Shown here piece by piece: positions 61,455-64,000 of a DNA stretch of 64,000 bases. The translations under genes were made by a program, and so were the position numbers. Numbering within the stretch: position 1 is the stretch's first letter; each line of letters begins with the position of its first letter. The stretch covers positions 1 through 64,000 of the forward strand of contig JAWQJJ010000006.1 in NCBI GenBank assembly GCA_033485155.1, in the 5' to 3' direction. The stretch comes from Methanomassiliicoccus sp. Lineage in GTDB: Archaea; Thermoplasmatota; Thermoplasmata; Methanomassiliicoccales; Methanomassiliicoccaceae. The notes under the pieces were generated by a model, which was given only the letters and a program-made list of their open reading frames with translations, did not search any database and was not told the DNA's origin.

Positions 61455-62090
61455 TCAGATATGCAATTCATCAGAGACAACTCTCTCCATCTTCTCTAGC
61501 TTCCTCATTCTCTTCCTCTGTACTCTCCAGTTGTTAGTTTGGGTTATAAAGAAGTAAGCTGAGATGATGACCGTGGTTAGATTCAGAGCAGTAGATGAGC
61601 TAAGAGTTATCCCTGTTTGAATTCCTAGTATTAAATCCACCAGCATTGACAGACAACCCAGGAAATATAGTACGAACAGGATAGCGATGAGCGGCCATAC
61701 TTTTAGGGAGATATTGATCGCTTTAACTATGTCGTAATTTATGTCGGTAATGCTCTTTTGTCCATTTTCCCAAGTATCTGGGTTCTTCCCGATCTGCTTG
61801 ATTTGCTCATAGTTTGCTCTGATTTGCATCAGAAGATATGCTTGGATTATCGCTGAGGCTATCAAGCCGATTAGAAGCACCGGGTTGGGTGATATGTTCA
61901 ATGTTTGTCGGATAAACTGCGCCGATCCACCCTCCAGCGTAGTAGTCGTGACGTTAATGATGTCAATGAGGATGATGACCAAGGTAAACTGCAAACCGCG
62001 CAGGATAGCGTTCTTCAGATAGCGCAGGTGCATTAAAGTATCGGCTTCGGCCGACTCTATGACTCCCTGCACCCCATGATTCCGCGTCAC
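61455..62090 (-). CDS. Membrane protein with four TM segments, 211 aa
   Basis: Hydrophobic segments at about 31-50, 68-90, 130-150 and 165-187; charged tail R-V-Q-R-K-R-M-R-K-L-E-K. Start is GTG at 62090, which overlaps the stop of the upstream winged-helix gene (GTGA), so both are translationally coupled. Function unknown; partnership with the regulator suggests a membrane-linked control. Confidence 0.65.
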   Translation of the reverse strand: MTRNHGVQGVIESAEADTLMHLRYLKNAILRGLQFTLVIILIDIINVTTTTLEGGSAQFIRQTLNISPNPVLLIGLIASAIIQAYLLMQIRANYEQIKQIGKNPDTWENGQKSITDINYDIVKAINISLKVWPLIAILFVLYFLGCLSMLVDLILGIQTGITLSSSTALNLTTVIISAYFFITQTNNWRVQRKRMRKLEKMERVVSDELHI

Positions 62091-62344
62091 AATCCATCCT
62101 CCCCAATGTACAATTCAGCGTTGATCCTCATGAACCAGCTGTATCTTTCTATGCCCAAAGGGAGGATCTTGTACCGAATTCTGGTCCGTTCTCCCCACTG
62201 CTCCTCGTATGATTCAATGTAGCCGGCCTCCTCTAATTTTGCCAGATATTTTTCCGCGGTCGATGCCTTGAGGCCGCATGTCTGAATAAGGTGCGTCTTT
62301 ACTATCCCCCCCTCTTCAGGGTTATTCCTAATAATCCGTTCCAA
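62087..62344 (-). CDS. Winged-helix regulator (HTH_45-like), start unclear
   Basis: A winged helix-turn-helix: helix, V-K-T-H-L-I-Q-T-C-G-L, recognition helix S-T-A-E-K-Y-L-A-K-L-E-E-A-G, then the wing. The coding pattern extends upstream of the TTG at 62344, with Y-I-K-R-K-S-E-Y-R-S-S typical of the family, back to about 62401, but there is no ATG/GTG/TTG before the in-frame stop at 62402-62404. GGTGAGG just upstream looks like a ribosome site. A frameshift or an unusual start codon is possible. It overlaps the next gene by 4 nt. Confidence 0.7.
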   Translation of the reverse strand: MERIIRNNPEEGGIVKTHLIQTCGLKASTAEKYLAKLEEAGYIESYEEQWGERTRIRYKILPLGIERYSWFMRINAELYIGEDGL

Positions 62345-62438
62345 TAAGTTCTGGATGATGATGTTGCTAGATCTGTACTCGGACTTACGCTTGATGTATC
62401 CTCACCCATCAATCTTTTCAAATGAATAGTAGCTTATT

Positions 62439-62456
62439 CATTGTTCCAGAACAATG
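62439..62456. promoter_or_regulatory. Perfect palindrome between regulator and ABC exporter
   Basis: CATTGTTC-CA-GAACAATG is a perfect 18-bp palindrome 38-95 nt before the regulator start. Its core GTTCC(A/G)GAAC recurs at 62607-62616, next to the ABC gene's TATA box. Confidence 0.6.
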
Positions 62457-62606
62457 GTAGGCCACATTATACCATCTGATGCTAGGACGTACCGAAGGCT
62501 AGTTAATATCGATTAAGCCCTTAAAATCAAGGCCAGTAACGTCATCTCTCTATCATTATCATCGGCCCCCATAGCTGCTGAACTCCTGACATGAATATGG
62601 ACCAAT

Positions 62607-62616
62607 GTTCCGGAAC
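62607..62616. promoter_or_regulatory. Second palindrome next to the ABC promoter
   Basis: GTTCCGGAAC is a perfect 10-bp palindrome sharing its arms with the one at 62439-62456 and preceded by CAAT. It directly precedes the TATA-like GGTTATATCG (62618-62627), about 60 nt before the ABC start. Confidence 0.55.
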
Positions 62617-62686
62617 GGGTTATATCGCTCGCTGGGAATCGTGCGTTGCGGACCAATATGTCCCTAAACCTGAAGGAGTGCAAGAC

Positions 62687-63619
62687 ATGGATTATGCAAT
62701 AGAGATTGAAGGCTTGACGAAGACATATCAGGATTTCGTCGCCGTCGATTCGTTATCTCTAAAGATCGAGAAGAATCGCTTTGTTGGATTTTTAGGCCCT
62801 AACGGGGCCGGAAAGTCAACCACAATCAAGATGCTCACGAACTTAACCAAGGCGACCTCTGGAAAGGCCTACCTCGACGGCATTGATGTAGTAACCGATC
62901 CTAAAAAGGCGTTAGCCGAGGTAGGGGCAGTCGTGGAGACCCCAGAGTTCTACCCTTATCTTACACCAGATAAGAGCTTGGAGTACATCGCCAAGCTTAG
63001 AGGGATGAAGAGCGAGGACATTAAAAAACGATCAACCGAGGTCCTTGAACTGGTCAAGATGGAAAAGGAGAGGAGCAAGAAGATCGGGACGTTCTCCAAA
63101 GGAATGAAGCAAAGGGTCGCTCTGGCTCAAGCCTTGATGTTCGACCCTTCGATAATTATACTGGATGAACCGACCTCCGGCCTTGACCCGAGGGGAATGG
63201 TCGAGGTCCGTGAGGTTCTCTTAGACTTGAAGGAGCAGGACCTAACCGTCTTCATGTCCTCTCACCTTCTGAACGAGGTTTACGGTCTATGTGACTCGGT
63301 GGCGATGATGAACCGAGGAAAACTGTTGCTTAATAAGTCGGTGGAGGAGCTGAAAGGAAGCATCGAGGTGAGCAGGATACAAATTGAGACAATTAAGAAG
63401 ATTGATGAGGCACGATTGAAGAAGCTTGCTGAGTTACCTCATGTTATTGGCGTCGAACCTTCTCACAGCAATCAGTTCGTGGTCGAGTTCAAGGGAGACA
63501 TGGAGGATAGGAATGCACTTCTAAGGAACATAGACAGCGATCTTAAGGTAACTGCGTTCTCTGAGGCTGGCAACCCGTTGGAGGAGTTATACATGGGCCT
63601 GATAAAGGAGTCGAGGTGA
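62687..63619 (+). CDS. ABC transporter ATPase
   Basis: A 310-residue exporter-type ATPase: Walker A G-P-N-G-A-G-K-S-T, signature F-S-K-G-M-K-Q-R, Walker B I-I-I-L-D-E-P and D-loop S-G-L-D-P-R-G, with the C-terminal region typical of ABC-2 partners. ATG 62687 has AAGGAG about 8 nt upstream; the frame from 62591 has no such support. The permease follows 4 nt later. The divergent HTH_45-like gene and shared palindromes suggest regulation. Confidence 0.93.
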   Translation: MDYAIEIEGLTKTYQDFVAVDSLSLKIEKNRFVGFLGPNGAGKSTTIKMLTNLTKATSGKAYLDGIDVVTDPKKALAEVGAVVETPEFYPYLTPDKSLEYIAKLRGMKSEDIKKRSTEVLELVKMEKERSKKIGTFSKGMKQRVALAQALMFDPSIIILDEPTSGLDPRGMVEVREVLLDLKEQDLTVFMSSHLLNEVYGLCDSVAMMNRGKLLLNKSVEELKGSIEVSRIQIETIKKIDEARLKKLAELPHVIGVEPSHSNQFVVEFKGDMEDRNALLRNIDSDLKVTAFSEAGNPLEELYMGLIKESR

Positions 63620-63623
63620 TCCG

Positions 63624-64000
63624 ATGACGTCATGGCAGGACGTCCCATCGGACTTTCAACAGATTGGGGTCACAACTAGATATGAGATGGAGAAGCACTT
63701 CCAGAGCCGGGGTTTCCTTGGTATAATGGGCCTTATCGGCGTTGTGATCACCTTAATGACTGTAATCCGGCCATTGCTAGGCTTGGACTTCTCCAGCGAT
63801 GCTGTATCGTTCGTTAACGACTATACGACCTGGGTGCAAATAATCGTCCTCATTGGTGCTGTGGCCTTTGCAAGCGGCGCTCTATCCTCGGAGTTCGAGA
63901 AGAGGACTGGACTCCTAATGTTCCCTCAGCCGGTGAAGAGGACAACTTTCCTGGTCGGCAAGTACCTCTCCAGCACCATCGTGATGGCCCTAGCTCTCGG
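63624..64000 (+). CDS. ABC-2 permease, N-terminal part (runs off the window)
   Basis: GAGGTG precedes the ATG at 63624. The visible about 125 residues contain a polar start, R-Y-E-M-E-K-H-F-Q-S-R-G-F, then a hydrophobic segment (about 32-52), an exported loop, a second segment and the cytoplasmic motif S-S-E-F-E-K-R-T-G-L-L-M-F-P-Q-P-V, typical of ABC-2 family permeases. It pairs with the ATPase just upstream. The gene continues beyond 64000. Confidence 0.85.
   Translation, partial: MTSWQDVPSDFQQIGVTTRYEMEKHFQSRGFLGIMGLIGVVITLMTVIRPLLGLDFSSDAVSFVNDYTTWVQIIVLIGAVAFASGALSSEFEKRTGLLMFPQPVKRTTFLVGKYLSSTIVMALAL

Noticed and set aside
1-64000. CRISPR array, rRNA operon, intact insertion sequence, replication origin
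   Set aside because: No regularly spaced direct repeats, rRNA-like sequence, complete transposase gene with terminal repeats, or origin signature was seen.

Overview
The window looks like chromosomal DNA of an archaeon, most probably a methanogen of the Thermoplasmata (Methanomassiliicoccales-like). Reasons: archaeal-type valyl- and glycyl-tRNA synthetases, several promoters with a TATA box about 26-28 nt before the start codon (leaderless mRNAs), class III-signal pilin-like genes, a complete NikR-regulated nickel import operon (methanogens need nickel for F430), a UroD-fold methyltransferase of the MtaA/MtbA type, a homocitrate-synthase-like enzyme of the AksA/LeuA group, and a radical-SAM/short-peptide pair of the kind I know as CbpA/CbpB from methanogens. 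Genes are GC-rich, the intergenic regions are long and AT-richer, and coding density is low. The taxonomic call is an inference.

Layout. 1-2.4 kb: end of a KGG-repeat protein, small proteins and an MFS exporter. 2.8-4.8 kb: TPP riboswitch followed by thiM, a thiamine-binding protein and thiE. 5.4-10 kb: hemerythrin, zinc-ribbon and membrane proteins, an alpha/beta hydrolase. 10.5-14 kb: DrrAB-like ABC exporter preceded by two paralogous small proteins and a winged-helix regulator, with a fragment of a second regulator copy. 14-16.5 kb: a membrane protein, an ATP-cone/nuclease fusion and a gamma-glutamylcyclotransferase. 17-26 kb: a nickel region with a SAM methyltransferase, nikABCDE, convergent nikR, then DUF4198-like, CooC and CooT proteins. 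26-34 kb: UroD-type methyltransferase, HdeD-like protein, cis-prenyltransferase, a large sensor kinase and a response regulator. 34-37.3 kb: a divergent pair of related secreted proteins with matching promoters, degenerate repeats, a serine-recombinase pseudogene and tRNA-Gly(GCC). 37.3-47 kb: a minus-strand block of valS, two CBS proteins with HPF-like tails, glyS, another CBS protein, a universal stress protein and an amidohydrolase. 47-51.4 kb: a 31-codon peptide gene and its radical SAM/SPASM enzyme behind twin palindromes, ferredoxin, PrsW protease, a TrxR-like reductase lacking CxxC, and ThpR. 51.5-64 kb: pilin-like operon, two cysteine desulfurases and IscU, pyrD-pyrK, a homocitrate/isopropylmalate synthase family gene, small and secreted proteins, and an ABC exporter with a divergent winged-helix regulator; the window ends inside its permease.

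The most interesting items are the small-peptide/radical-SAM system at 47.0-48.6 kb with its paired operator-like palindromes, the nickel region with a methyltransferase leading the nik operon and a NikR-like operator, the tandem CBS-HPF-like proteins interleaved with tRNA synthetase genes, and the ValRS with an altered KMSKS loop. No CRISPR array, rRNA or intact insertion sequence was seen.
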